64,000 bases of DNA from Caballeronia temeraria. GTDB lineage: Bacteria; Pseudomonadota; Gammaproteobacteria; Burkholderiales; Burkholderiaceae. How positions within the stretch are numbered: the stretch's first letter is position 1; every line of letters starts with the position of its first letter. The stretch is from assembly GCF_001544795.2 (NCBI RefSeq), contig NZ_FCOI02000003.1:1-64000 (forward strand). Direction: 5' to 3'. A model generated the notes under the pieces. It saw only the letters and a list, made by a program, of their open reading frames with translations, was not told the origin of the DNA and did not search any database. Positions 8,638 to 17,356 of this stretch are shown here, piece after piece. Position numbers and translations under genes: made by a program.

Positions 8638-9639
8638 TCACAGAACGGCTTTCGATTCGGCCGCGGGCCATCCCTGCATCATCGTTCCGATTTCCTCGTC
8701 GAGCCATTGGCGAAACTGGATGTATTCCGGCCGCGCCTTCGCGTTGCGATGCGTGATCAGATAGTGATGACGATCCTGGAACACGAGCGCATCGTCCACG
8801 GGGCGAACCAGTTTTTTCTGTTCCACCTGACGATGCACGAGATGATGCCAGCCGAGCAAGGTGCCCTCGCCCGCTTCGGCCTGCGCGACGAGCAGGCGAT
8901 AGTCGTTGCTCTCCAGATCGTCGTGCTGATCGAGCCGCTCGGAGCCGTCGCCCTGCTGATACCAGTTTTTCCAGACGCGCCAGTCGACGTGCTCGCACAC
9001 TTGCGCGCGCCCGAGCAGAGAAAGACTCAGTGTGGGATGTGCGAGCAGATCGAGCGGCTTCAGCGTGCGCCCATGAAAATAGCGCTCATAAAACGGAACG
9101 CTGCATACCGGATAAACGATGTCGTGAAAGAGCGGCTCGACTTCGTATTCCGCTTCGCGCGGCGGATTCTTCGTGATGATGACATCGGGCTCCATGAGGT
9201 CGTCGAGCTCCATGAAGTGCTCGGTCACCATCACATGCAGGCGGATGTTCGGAAAGCGCTGCCGGAACGCGGGCAGCCGAAGCGAAAGCCAGAGCGCCGA
9301 AAACGTATGAGAGATACAGAGCGTGAGCGCATGTCGATCGACGCGCCGCACCGCCTGCGCCGCCTCCGCGATGTTCATGATCGACAGATACGACGCGTTG
9401 TAGAGAATGCGCCCCGCGTCCGTCAGCGCGATGTGTCTGCCGGTGCGCTCGAAGAGCGCGACTTCGAGCGTGTCTTCAAGCTCCTTGATCTGCCGGCTCA
9501 CGGCCGCCTGCGTGACGCACAGCACTTCCGCGGCTTGCGTGAAGCTTTCGTAACGCGCCGCGGTGACGAAGCACCGAAGCGCGCGCAGCGACGGCATCTG
9601 GGCGAGAAGCCTGTCCGCGAACTGCTGTTTCTTCTGCAT
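8638..9639 (-). CDS. LysR-family regulator
   Basis: A 333-residue LysR regulator with the helix-turn-helix YESFTQAAEVLCVTQAAVSRQIKELEDTLEVALFERTGR near residues 25-63 and a C-terminal effector domain. The ATG at 9639 follows GGAAGGTGA at good spacing; the longer upstream frame has no such site. It is directly followed by a second LysR gene (7 bp gap). The two share the TQAAVSRQ motif but differ in effector domains, so this is not a simple recent tandem copy. It probably controls the amine-catabolic genes on either side. Confidence 0.87.
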   Translation of the reverse strand: MQKKQQFADRLLAQMPSLRALRCFVTAARYESFTQAAEVLCVTQAAVSRQIKELEDTLEVALFERTGRHIALTDAGRILYNASYLSIMNIAEAAQAVRRVDRHALTLCISHTFSALWLSLRLPAFRQRFPNIRLHVMVTEHFMELDDLMEPDVIITKNPPREAEYEVEPLFHDIVYPVCSVPFYERYFHGRTLKPLDLLAHPTLSLSLLGRAQVCEHVDWRVWKNWYQQGDGSERLDQHDDLESNDYRLLVAQAEAGEGTLLGWHHLVHRQVEQKKLVRPVDDALVFQDRHHYLITHRNAKARPEYIQFRQWLDEEIGTMMQGWPAAESKAVL

Positions 9640-9694
9640 GTGACTCACCTTCCAGGGGCTCGCGATTGTCGCTTGTTCTCTTTGTCCCGCACGT

Positions 9695-10465
9695 TCATTC
9701 GCGCCCTTGCACGCGGCGCATGATCGCGTCGAGCGCCTCGGCATAGTGCGCGTAGGTGCCCCGCTCAGACAGCTCGCGATTGAGTTGCTCGTTGAGGCCG
9801 CCGGGCGTGCTCACGCGCCCGATCATCGACGAAAAAGGCTGCGTATCGAGCGTCGTTTCATGAGCGAGGCCCACATGATAGCCCGACAAAAACGAACGCG
9901 CGGACGCATACGGCACGCCCTGCCGCGCGAGCCACGACGCCTGTTCTTCGAGCAGCGCGAAGTAGGCGGCCATCGTCGCGGTGGCGGCGCTCAATGCGTT
10001 GAACTGATGCTCGTCGTCGACTTCGACCGCTTCGCCGAGCGGCGCGAAGAGCGCGCGTGCGATGTCGTCGCGCGGGCAAATCGCCGTGCTGCCTTTGCCC
10101 ACCGCCACCGCCGGCAAAGGTATCGTGCGCACGACGCCAGCCGAACGGCGCACGAGCGCGCGGATCTCATCGCGCGATTTCGCCGCGATGAAGCTGATGA
10201 CGTGATGCCGTGCATCGAAGGTCAGTTCGCCCAGCACGTCCGCCGCGATCTGCGGCAAGACCGCGAGACACACGACATCCGATGCATCGAGCACGTGCTG
10301 ATTGCTTTCGCAAACCTCGATGCGTGCATCGAGCTTCGCAAGCCGCGCCGCCGTTTGCGCGCTGCGCGGCGACAGCGCGACGCGCTCGAAGGGAACATGG
10401 AAACGAATCATGCCGGTCACGACCGCCTCCGTGATCGTGCCGGTACCAATGAAGCCAATGCGCAT
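9695..10465 (-). CDS. Pyrroline-5-carboxylate reductase-family protein
   Basis: A 256-residue NAD(P)-dependent imine reductase of the ProC family. It has an N-terminal Rossmann motif (MRIGFIGTGTITEAVV) and the C-terminal family signature STPGGLNEQL near residue 220. Housekeeping ProC makes proline from pyrroline-5-carboxylate; this divergent copy sits between an aldehyde dehydrogenase gene (17 bp gap) and two LysR genes, so reduction of a cyclic imine made by the cluster is more likely. GAGG precedes the ATG. Confidence 0.78.
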   Translation of the reverse strand: MRIGFIGTGTITEAVVTGMIRFHVPFERVALSPRSAQTAARLAKLDARIEVCESNQHVLDASDVVCLAVLPQIAADVLGELTFDARHHVISFIAAKSRDEIRALVRRSAGVVRTIPLPAVAVGKGSTAICPRDDIARALFAPLGEAVEVDDEHQFNALSAATATMAAYFALLEEQASWLARQGVPYASARSFLSGYHVGLAHETTLDTQPFSSMIGRVSTPGGLNEQLNRELSERGTYAHYAEALDAIMRRVQGRE

Positions 10466-10482
10466 AACGCCTCGTCTGATGG

Positions 10483-11976
10483 TCAGTCGAGCTTCAGCCA
10501 GGTCGTCTTCAGCTCGCAGTATTGATCGTGCGCGTAGACCGACTTGTCGCGTCCGCCGAAGCCGGACTGCTTGAAGCCGCCGAACGGCGTCGAGAGATCG
10601 CCCTCGCCGAAGCAGTTCACCGTCACGGTGCCTGCGCGGATGCGTGCCGCGATCTTGTGCGCCTGATTCACGTTATCGGTCCACAGCGATGCCGCGAGTC
10701 CGTAGCACGTATCGTTTGCGATGCGCACGGCCTCGTCCACGTCAGCATATTCGATAAAGCAGACGACCGGGCCGAAGACCTCGTCGCGCGCGATGCTCAT
10801 CTCGGGCGTCACATTGTCGAAGATGGTCGGCTCGACGAACCAGCCGCCCGTTTCCGTCAACACCGCGTTGCCGCCGCACGCGACGCGCGCGCCTTCGGCC
10901 TTCGCCTTCTCGATATGCCCGAGCACCTTGCGGTAATGCGCTTCTTCGATGAGCGAGCCGAGCTTGACATCGGGATCGAGCGGATCGCCCGTTTTCCAGC
11001 CTTCGAGCACGGCCTGCACCTTTTGCAGCAGTTCGGCCTTGTGGCTCGAATGCACCAGAATGCGCGATCCGGCGCTGCAGTTCTCGCCCATGTTCCAGAA
11101 CGCGGCGGCAACGGCCTGCTCGGCAACGGCATCGAGATTGGCGACATCGGGCAACACCACTTGCGGATTCTTGCCGCCGCATTCGAGCACGACGCGCTTC
11201 ATATTCGTATCGGCGGAATAACGCAGGAAGCGCTTGCCGGTTTCGGTGGAACCCGTGAACGCGATGAGATCGACGTCCGCATGCGTGCCGAGCGCCTGCC
11301 CCGCGCTCTCGCCGAAGCCCGTCACGACGCTGAACACGCCGGGCGGCACGCCCGCTTCGAGCGCGAGATCGGCGATACGCAGCGTCGACAGCGACGTCTG
11401 TTCCGCAGGCTTGACGATGACGCTATTGCCTACCGACAGCGCCGGCCCGATCTTCCACGCCAGCATCAGCGCCGGAAAATTCCACGGCAGCACCGCGCCG
11501 ACGACGCCAATCGGCTCGCGCGTGATCATGCTCACGACGCTCGAACCCGATGGCGAGAGCGCGTCGTAACGCTTGTCGGTGACTTCGGCATGCCAGCGAA
11601 TGCAAGCCGCCGATTCGGGAATGTCGAGCCCCATGCACTCGCTGATCGGCTTGCCTGCTTCGAGCGCTTCGAGCAAAGCTAGCTCTTCGGCGTTGTCGTC
11701 GATGAGTTGCGCGAGGCGTTGCAGGACCGCCTTTCTCTGCGAGGGCGCCGCCTTCGACCATACGCCCGATTCGAACGCATCGCGCGCCGCAATGACAGCG
11801 CGATCGATGTCCTTCGCATCGCACTTCGCGATCTCCGCGAGCACCTTGCCCGTCGATGGATTCAGCGTGCCGAACGTTTCATTCGATGCCGCATTGCACC
11901 GTGCTCCCGCGATGAACGCGCGGCCATCGAGCGACAAGTGTTCGGCCTGGCGTTTCCATTCCTGATGCGTCGTCAT
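10483..11976 (-). CDS. NAD(P)-dependent aldehyde dehydrogenase, PuuC-like
   Basis: A 497-residue aldehyde dehydrogenase with all key residues: the nucleophile Cys300 in GENCSAGS, general base Glu265 in LECGGKNP, Asn166 in PWNFPAL, and the FTGSTETGK cofactor loop. Overall it resembles PuuC, which oxidises gamma-glutamyl-aminobutyraldehyde, and other omega-aminoaldehyde dehydrogenases. It stands 17 bp downstream of a PuuB-like FAD oxidase gene, so the pair may convert an amine to an aldehyde and then an acid. GAGGA lies before the ATG. Confidence 0.88.
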   Translation of the reverse strand: MTTHQEWKRQAEHLSLDGRAFIAGARCNAASNETFGTLNPSTGKVLAEIAKCDAKDIDRAVIAARDAFESGVWSKAAPSQRKAVLQRLAQLIDDNAEELALLEALEAGKPISECMGLDIPESAACIRWHAEVTDKRYDALSPSGSSVVSMITREPIGVVGAVLPWNFPALMLAWKIGPALSVGNSVIVKPAEQTSLSTLRIADLALEAGVPPGVFSVVTGFGESAGQALGTHADVDLIAFTGSTETGKRFLRYSADTNMKRVVLECGGKNPQVVLPDVANLDAVAEQAVAAAFWNMGENCSAGSRILVHSSHKAELLQKVQAVLEGWKTGDPLDPDVKLGSLIEEAHYRKVLGHIEKAKAEGARVACGGNAVLTETGGWFVEPTIFDNVTPEMSIARDEVFGPVVCFIEYADVDEAVRIANDTCYGLAASLWTDNVNQAHKIAARIRAGTVTVNCFGEGDLSTPFGGFKQSGFGGRDKSVYAHDQYCELKTTWLKLD

Positions 11977-11993
11977 GTCATGTCCTCACAGAT

Positions 11994-13325
11994 TCAAAGT
12001 TCGGCGCCTGCCGAGAATTCCTTCATCCAGATTGCCGCCGATACCGCGACGTCCGCGATCGGCCGTATCGGCAACGAGCGCGGATGCGGTTGTTTCAGCA
12101 GTTGATCGATCAGACCGTTTGATTGCCCGAGCGCATGTTCGGCGATGAGCTTGCCCGCCGCCGATCCACGGCTCAAGCCGAGCCCATTGCAGCCGACCGC
12201 TTCGTACACGCCGTCGTCACGTTGACCGAAGAGCGCGCCATTGTTCGCCGACAGGCACAACGCGCCGCCCCACGTGTATTGCAGTTCGACGTCCTTGAGC
12301 ATCGGAAAACGTCGATCGAACGAACGTTGATGCAGATGCTTCGCCTTCATCAGATCATGTTCCGATACCGACAGATTCGGCCGGAACGCGAAATGGTTGC
12401 GCACGCAAATGCGATTGGTCGCGAGGCGCCGCACGGTCGTGCCCATCGGGTCTGCGGGAATCAGCGCCCAGGCGTTCGTTCCGCCGAGTATCGCGATCTC
12501 GTCACCGGTCATCACGCGCGACATCGACGCGAACGTATAGACCGGCAGCAAGCCGTTCGGATGACCGCCAAACGTCGCCGCATAAGCATTGGTGCACAGC
12601 ACGACACGCTTCGCTTCGATCCTGCCATTCGCGAACGTCAGCAGCTTCGTCTGCCCGCGCGTTTCCATGCCTTTTACCGCGCTCATCTCGAAGACCGTCA
12701 CGTTCGACGGCTGCGTCGCCGCGAGGCCGCGCATCAGCGCCGCAGGCTGGACCGTGCTGCATCCCGGCGTGAAAAGCGCGCTCTGATAGAAGCGCGTGCC
12801 CGTTACCTTCGCGATGGCGGCTTCGTCGAGCCACTCACATGGTTCGTCGATGCGCGCGAGTCCATCCGCGAAGTGCGTCAGCGCCGTGTGGCCTTTCTTG
12901 TTCACCGATGCGTGATACTTGCCATCGTCGCGCCAGTCGCAATCGATGCCGTGCCGCTTCACTGTATCGCGCACATAGCCGATGCCGTGTCGTTGCAGGC
13001 GCACGTCCGCCTTGTCGGCCTCGACACTGCGCGAGTAACTTTCACTGCTGATGTCATGCGGCAGATCGACGAAGAAGCCGGAGTTGCGCCCCGCCGTCGA
13101 GCGCCCGATGCGATCGGCCTCGACGAGCGCGATCGATGCATCCGGCGCAAGTTCGGCGAGCCGCCGCGCCGCGCACAAACCGGTGATGCCGCCGCCGACC
13201 ACCACGTAGTCGCAGCGCTGTTCGCCCGTCACGCTCTTCGCGGGCGCGGCTGGCGGAAGACTCTCCCACCAGCCGTTGACGCCATCAGGTGCGGGAAAAC
13301 GCACGAAGTCCAGTTTCGAGGCCAT
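11994..13325 (-). CDS. FAD-dependent amine oxidoreductase, DAO/PuuB-like
   Basis: A 443-residue DAO-superfamily flavoprotein. The FAD-binding beta-alpha-beta motif is DYVVVGGGITGLCAARRLAE near residues 39-58, followed by a RSTAGRNSGF segment as in PuuB and OrdL. The C-terminal flavin motif includes YTWGGALCLS and VGCNGLGLSRG. Family members oxidise secondary amines such as gamma-glutamylputrescine, sarcosine or imino acids. Its stop is 17 bp before the aldehyde dehydrogenase start and its start is 5 bp after the DapA-family stop, so these genes are tightly coupled. The substrate is probably the product of betaine demethylation, but this is inference. Confidence 0.83.
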   Translation of the reverse strand: MASKLDFVRFPAPDGVNGWWESLPPAAPAKSVTGEQRCDYVVVGGGITGLCAARRLAELAPDASIALVEADRIGRSTAGRNSGFFVDLPHDISSESYSRSVEADKADVRLQRHGIGYVRDTVKRHGIDCDWRDDGKYHASVNKKGHTALTHFADGLARIDEPCEWLDEAAIAKVTGTRFYQSALFTPGCSTVQPAALMRGLAATQPSNVTVFEMSAVKGMETRGQTKLLTFANGRIEAKRVVLCTNAYAATFGGHPNGLLPVYTFASMSRVMTGDEIAILGGTNAWALIPADPMGTTVRRLATNRICVRNHFAFRPNLSVSEHDLMKAKHLHQRSFDRRFPMLKDVELQYTWGGALCLSANNGALFGQRDDGVYEAVGCNGLGLSRGSAAGKLIAEHALGQSNGLIDQLLKQPHPRSLPIRPIADVAVSAAIWMKEFSAGAEL

Positions 13326-13330
13326 TCACG

Positions 13331-14218
13331 TTACTGAGCGTTGCGCAGCAGGGGTTGAACGAGCTTGGCGAAGGCACTGCGTTCTTCGTCGTTAAGCGTG
13401 CCGAGCGGCGCGCGCGCGGCGCCGACCTTCGTGCCCGCAAGCTCGCAGCCATAACGCACATACTGGATGAATTTGCCGCTTCGTTCCAGCAACTCGAGCA
13501 CCGGGAGCAGTTGCGTCATCAGCTTGCGACCGGTGTTGAAATCGCCGCGTTTCACGCAGGCTTCGAGCAGATCGGTGTGTGCTTCGGGCAGAAAGTTCGA
13601 CGCACCCGCGACCCAGCTGCGCGCGCCCCACGCGAAGAATTCCAGCGCCTGATCGTCCATGCCGCAACTGAGAATGAAGCGCTCGGGCAATTGCGTCGCC
13701 AGATGATGCAGATGCGCAATATCGCCCGTGCTCTCTTTCATCGCGGTGAAGTTCGGACGCGCGAGCAGCTTGTCGAGCACTTCATCGCCGATCGCCGTGC
13801 CCGTGCGCGCCGGGAAGTTGTAGAGCATGATCGGCATGTCGAGCGCGTCGTCCACGTTCAGCAGGTGATCGAGCAATTCGTCTTGCGTCGGTTGCACGTA
13901 GTAAGGCGCCGCGAGCAGCAACGCGTTGTAGCCCGCGCGCTTTGCTTCGTTACCGAGACGCAGCACTTCCTTCGTCGTGGTCGCGTTGATGCCGGCGGTC
14001 AGATAGGTCTTGCCGCCGACCGCCGATGCCACCGTCTCGAACGTCTTCACGCGCTCTTCGAAACTGAGCGCGTAGTATTCCCCGGTGGTGCCGCCGACGC
14101 CCATGCCCGTCACACGCCCCACAAGACTCGTGGCGTGCTTGCCGAGCATGTCGTGATCGATTTCGCCGTCGGCCTTGAACGGGGTGACGAGCGGAGTATG
14201 TACGCCTTCGAAACTCAT
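13331..14218 (-). CDS. DapA-family Schiff-base aldolase/lyase
   Basis: A 295-residue TIM-barrel enzyme of the dihydrodipicolinate synthase/N-acetylneuraminate lyase family. The Schiff-base lysine is Lys161 (TAMKEST), the catalytic tyrosine is Tyr133 (LYNFPARTG), and GGTTGEYY (residues 42-49) is the carboxylate-binding loop. In amine-catabolic clusters such members include the pyrroline-4-hydroxy-2-carboxylate deaminase of hydroxyproline breakdown. Here it lies between the FAD oxidase and the SHMT-like gene, so it is a catabolic lyase or deaminase and not the lysine biosynthesis enzyme. The ATG at 14218 has AGAGAG upstream. Confidence 0.82.
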   Translation of the reverse strand: MSFEGVHTPLVTPFKADGEIDHDMLGKHATSLVGRVTGMGVGGTTGEYYALSFEERVKTFETVASAVGGKTYLTAGINATTTKEVLRLGNEAKRAGYNALLLAAPYYVQPTQDELLDHLLNVDDALDMPIMLYNFPARTGTAIGDEVLDKLLARPNFTAMKESTGDIAHLHHLATQLPERFILSCGMDDQALEFFAWGARSWVAGASNFLPEAHTDLLEACVKRGDFNTGRKLMTQLLPVLELLERSGKFIQYVRYGCELAGTKVGAARAPLGTLNDEERSAFAKLVQPLLRNAQ

Positions 14219-14266
14219 GATTGTCTCTCTGATGAATGGATCGTATGAAGTCATGCGCGATGCGCG

Positions 14267-15496
14267 TCAGACGAGCGCTTCTGCATGGGAATAAAACGGG
14301 AACGTGTTGCACAGATCGCGCACGCGCGCGCGAACCGCACGCTCGACATGCTCGTCGCCGCGAGGCTCCTGTTCGAGCGCGTTCACTACGTCGAGGATCA
14401 TCGCGCCGACCTGCTTGAACTGTGCGATGCCGAAGCCGCGCGTCGTGGTCGCGGGCGTGCCGAAGCAAAGGGTTGAAGTCATCGTGGCGCTGCACGTGAT
14501 GCCCGCGCGCTCGAGCGCCTTCTCGGCCTGCATGCCGGTGATGCGCTTGCCGCGCAGATCGACGAGCAGCAGATGATTGTCCGTGCCGCCGGTCACGAGA
14601 CGCAGGCCGCCAGCCAGCAATGTCTCGCCGAGCGCGCGGGTGTTGCGCAGCACTCGGTCGATGTAAGCGCTGAATTCAGGGCGCAGCGCTTCGCCGAACG
14701 CGACGGCCTTGCCGGCGATCACATGCATCAGTGGTCCGCCCTGCAAGCCGGGAAACACCGCGGCGTCGATCTTCTTCGCGATGTCGCCGTTGTTGGTGAT
14801 AATGAAGCCACCACGCGGACCGCGCAGCGTCTTGTGCGTCGTGGACGTGACGACATCGGCGAACGGCACCGGATTCAGATGCCGTCCCGCCGCGACGATG
14901 CCCGCGATCTGCGCCACGTCGACCATCAACCATGCGCCGACGCTCTCCGCTATGTCGCGAAACGCCGCGAAATCCAGTGCGCGCGGATACGCCGAACTTC
15001 CGGCGACGATCAGCTTCGGACGATGCTGTTCGGCCATGCGCCGCACGTCGTCGTAATCGATACGCAGCGTGTCCGGGCTCGCGCCGTACTGAACCGCGTT
15101 GAACCACTTGCCCGGCAGCACGGGCGACATGCTCATCACGGTGTCGCCGGGCTGCAGAAGCGCGAGCATCGCCGCGCCGTTCGCCTGAGCGCCCGAATGC
15201 GGCTGCACGTTGGCGAAGTCGGCGTCGAACAACGCTTTCACGCGATCGATCGCAAGCGCCTCGATACGATCGACATGCTCGCGGCCGCCGTAGTGGCGCC
15301 CCGACGGATAACCCTCGGCGTACGTGTTCGTGAGGACAGTCCCCTGCGCTTCCAGCACCGCCGCCGAGACGATGTTTTCCGATGCGACCAGTTCGAGCTG
15401 CGTCTGCTGACGGCGCAATTCCAACGCGATTTCCGATGCGATCACGGGATCGTGGCTTTGCAGGCTTTCGCCGAAGAAGCGCGAATACTCGTTCAC
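14267..15496 (-). CDS. Serine hydroxymethyltransferase-like PLP enzyme, atypical
   Basis: A 409-residue fold-type I PLP enzyme that is clearly SHMT-related: [25 protein letters not shown], Asp193 and the PLP lysine Lys222 in [13 protein letters not shown]. Two conserved features differ. The GGHLTHG loop of canonical SHMT is replaced by the shorter MSPVLPGK stretch, and the usual DMAHVAGL reads DVAQIAGI, with Gln for His. So this paralogue probably does not run the normal serine-glycine reaction unchanged. The start is GTG at 15496 with GGAG 8 bases upstream; longer frames run into the upstream gene. It follows the importer's binding protein gene by 34 bp. Confidence 0.84.
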   Translation of the reverse strand: MNEYSRFFGESLQSHDPVIASEIALELRRQQTQLELVASENIVSAAVLEAQGTVLTNTYAEGYPSGRHYGGREHVDRIEALAIDRVKALFDADFANVQPHSGAQANGAAMLALLQPGDTVMSMSPVLPGKWFNAVQYGASPDTLRIDYDDVRRMAEQHRPKLIVAGSSAYPRALDFAAFRDIAESVGAWLMVDVAQIAGIVAAGRHLNPVPFADVVTSTTHKTLRGPRGGFIITNNGDIAKKIDAAVFPGLQGGPLMHVIAGKAVAFGEALRPEFSAYIDRVLRNTRALGETLLAGGLRLVTGGTDNHLLLVDLRGKRITGMQAEKALERAGITCSATMTSTLCFGTPATTTRGFGIAQFKQVGAMILDVVNALEQEPRGDEHVERAVRARVRDLCNTFPFYSHAEALV

Positions 15497-15530
15497 GAGA
15501 CTTGCTCCGAGGGTGTCGTGCAACAAAGCT

Positions 15531-16412
15531 TCACTGTTCCAGCCAGGCCTTGACCTTGTCCGGATGTGCATCGACGAACTTCTTCGCGGCCGTCGCGTAG
15601 TCGTTGGTCGAATTGCCCTCGAACTCGATCGCTTCCACATCCGCGAGCGTCAGCTTGTAATGCTTGAAGAATACGTCGGCGCGGGGGAATTTCTTTGCGA
15701 ACTGCTTCGATGCAAACGCGTGAACCTGCTCTTCTCCGCCGAGCGTGCCTTTCGGGTCCTTCAGATAGCGCATCTGCCACTTCTGGAACAGCCAGTGCGG
15801 GCTCCATACGGTCGCGACGATCCATTGCTTCGATCCATAGGCGCGCTGAATCGCCGCGAGCATGCCGGCCTCGCTTGCGGATTGCAGCTTGTAGCCCGAC
15901 AGGTCATACGCCTTGATCGTCTTCTCCGACGCCTGCATGAGACCGCCGCCCGGCTCGATGCCTTGGATCACGCCGTTCATTTGCTTCTGCACGTCCGGTT
16001 TCTTCAGATCTTCGATCGACGAAACCTGCGATTCGGGCACATAGGCAGGCACGGCCCAGCCGTTCTTGCCGCCCGTGTAAATGATGCCGACGTCGTCAAG
16101 CGTGTCCTTGTAGCGCGCGACGTACTGACCGTGCGTCACCGGCAGCCAGCCGCCGACCATGATGTCGAGATCGCCGCGCGACACACCCTGATACTGTATG
16201 CCGATATCCGCCTGAACGAATTGCACCGGCTGCTGCAGCTTGGTTTCGAGCACATACTTCGCAACGTTGGCGACGGCGAGCACGTCGGCCCAGTTGGTGA
16301 CCGCAATCTTGATCGGCTCGGCGGACATCGCCGGACTCGCGCCGGCCCCGAACGCCACGATGGCCGGCGTCACTATCTTGACGATCAAGGATTTGATCAG
16401 GCTCTTCTTCAT
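15531..16412 (-). CDS. Glycine betaine/proline-type ABC importer, substrate-binding protein
   Basis: A 293-residue OpuAC/ProX-type binding protein with an N-terminal signal peptide ending about residue 30 (SPAMSA-EP). [15 protein letters not shown] and the [12 protein letters not shown] segment, rich in Trp and Tyr, are typical of proteins that hold quaternary ammonium groups in an aromatic cage. GGAG is 6 bases before the ATG. It is third in the order ATPase, permease, binding protein, and the catabolic genes follow directly, so uptake of the compound degraded downstream is its likely job, not only osmoprotection. Confidence 0.87.
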   Translation of the reverse strand: MKKSLIKSLIVKIVTPAIVAFGAGASPAMSAEPIKIAVTNWADVLAVANVAKYVLETKLQQPVQFVQADIGIQYQGVSRGDLDIMVGGWLPVTHGQYVARYKDTLDDVGIIYTGGKNGWAVPAYVPESQVSSIEDLKKPDVQKQMNGVIQGIEPGGGLMQASEKTIKAYDLSGYKLQSASEAGMLAAIQRAYGSKQWIVATVWSPHWLFQKWQMRYLKDPKGTLGGEEQVHAFASKQFAKKFPRADVFFKHYKLTLADVEAIEFEGNSTNDYATAAKKFVDAHPDKVKAWLEQ

Positions 16413-16468
16413 TTCGGACTCCGTATCGTACTGTGCAGTAGGGTTGATTTGATCGACGCTCGTACCGT

Positions 16469-17356
16469 TCAGGTCTGCGCGCTCGTTCCCGCAGCGGCGG
16501 ACTTCGCCGGCGTGGACACGACCTTCCTCTTTTTCTTCGCTTTTACGCCGAAGCTCTCCGTGAGGCGGTCGAGGATGATCGCGAGCAGCACTACGCCGAG
16601 GCCACCCTCGAAGCCGATGCCGATATCGAGCCGCTGGATGCCGCTCAACACGTACTCGCCAAGGCCGCCCGCGCCGATCATCGAAGCGACCACGACCATC
16701 GACAGCGCCATCATGATCGTCTGGTTCACGCCCGCCATGATCGAAGGCAGTGCATTAGGCAACTGGATTTTCCAGAGTAGTTGCGCATCCGTGCTGCCGA
16801 AGGAACGGCCCGCTTCGAGCAGTTCCTCGCGCACTTGCCGGATGCCGAGCGTCGTCAGCCGCACGACGGGCGGCATCGCGAACACGATCGTGGCGATCAC
16901 CGCGGGCACGCGGCCCAGACCGAACAAAATCACGGCGGGAATGAGATACACGAATGCGGGCATGGTCTGCATGAAGTCGAGCAAGGAACGCAGCACGACT
17001 TCCACACGCCGGTTGCGCGCGCCCCAGATGCCGAGCGGCACGCCGATCACGAGACTGAAGAACGTCGCCGCGACGACGAGCGCGAGCGTCGATACGGTCT
17101 GTGCCCAGAGGCCCATGTAGTTGATCACATAGAGCGCCGCGCCGACAAACACCGCGAACACGACGCCCTTTCTCCACAGCGCGAGCGCCATGAGAATGAC
17201 GAGCATCGCGATGAACGGCACTGCGCCGAGGCCGTCTTCGAGCAGCTTGATGACCGCGCCGAGCGCGGCCGAGAATGCATCGAATCCGCCGCGAAAGTGC
17301 GAGAAAAGAAAGTTGACCGCGTCTTCGGCGAATCGTCCAAAAATCGAGGAATTCAT
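16469..17356 (-). CDS. Glycine betaine/proline-type ABC importer, permease
   Basis: A 295-residue inner-membrane permease of the ProW/OpuAB type with about six to seven transmembrane helices. The EAA loop that docks the ATPase reads VREELLEAGRSFGSTDAQLLWKIQLP (near residues 185-210). The C-terminus is basic and then Ala/Thr/Ser-rich (KAKKKRKVV). Its ATG overlaps the stop of the ATPase gene (ATGA), so the two are translationally coupled. Confidence 0.88.
   Translation of the reverse strand: MNSSIFGRFAEDAVNFLFSHFRGGFDAFSAALGAVIKLLEDGLGAVPFIAMLVILMALALWRKGVVFAVFVGAALYVINYMGLWAQTVSTLALVVAATFFSLVIGVPLGIWGARNRRVEVVLRSLLDFMQTMPAFVYLIPAVILFGLGRVPAVIATIVFAMPPVVRLTTLGIRQVREELLEAGRSFGSTDAQLLWKIQLPNALPSIMAGVNQTIMMALSMVVVASMIGAGGLGEYVLSGIQRLDIGIGFEGGLGVVLLAIILDRLTESFGVKAKKKRKVVSTPAKSAAAGTSAQT

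Noticed and set aside
15513..17120. A 535-codon rightward frame opposite the betaine importer genes
   Set aside because: It crosses the binding protein and permease genes antisense, and the three importer genes on the other strand are motif-complete.
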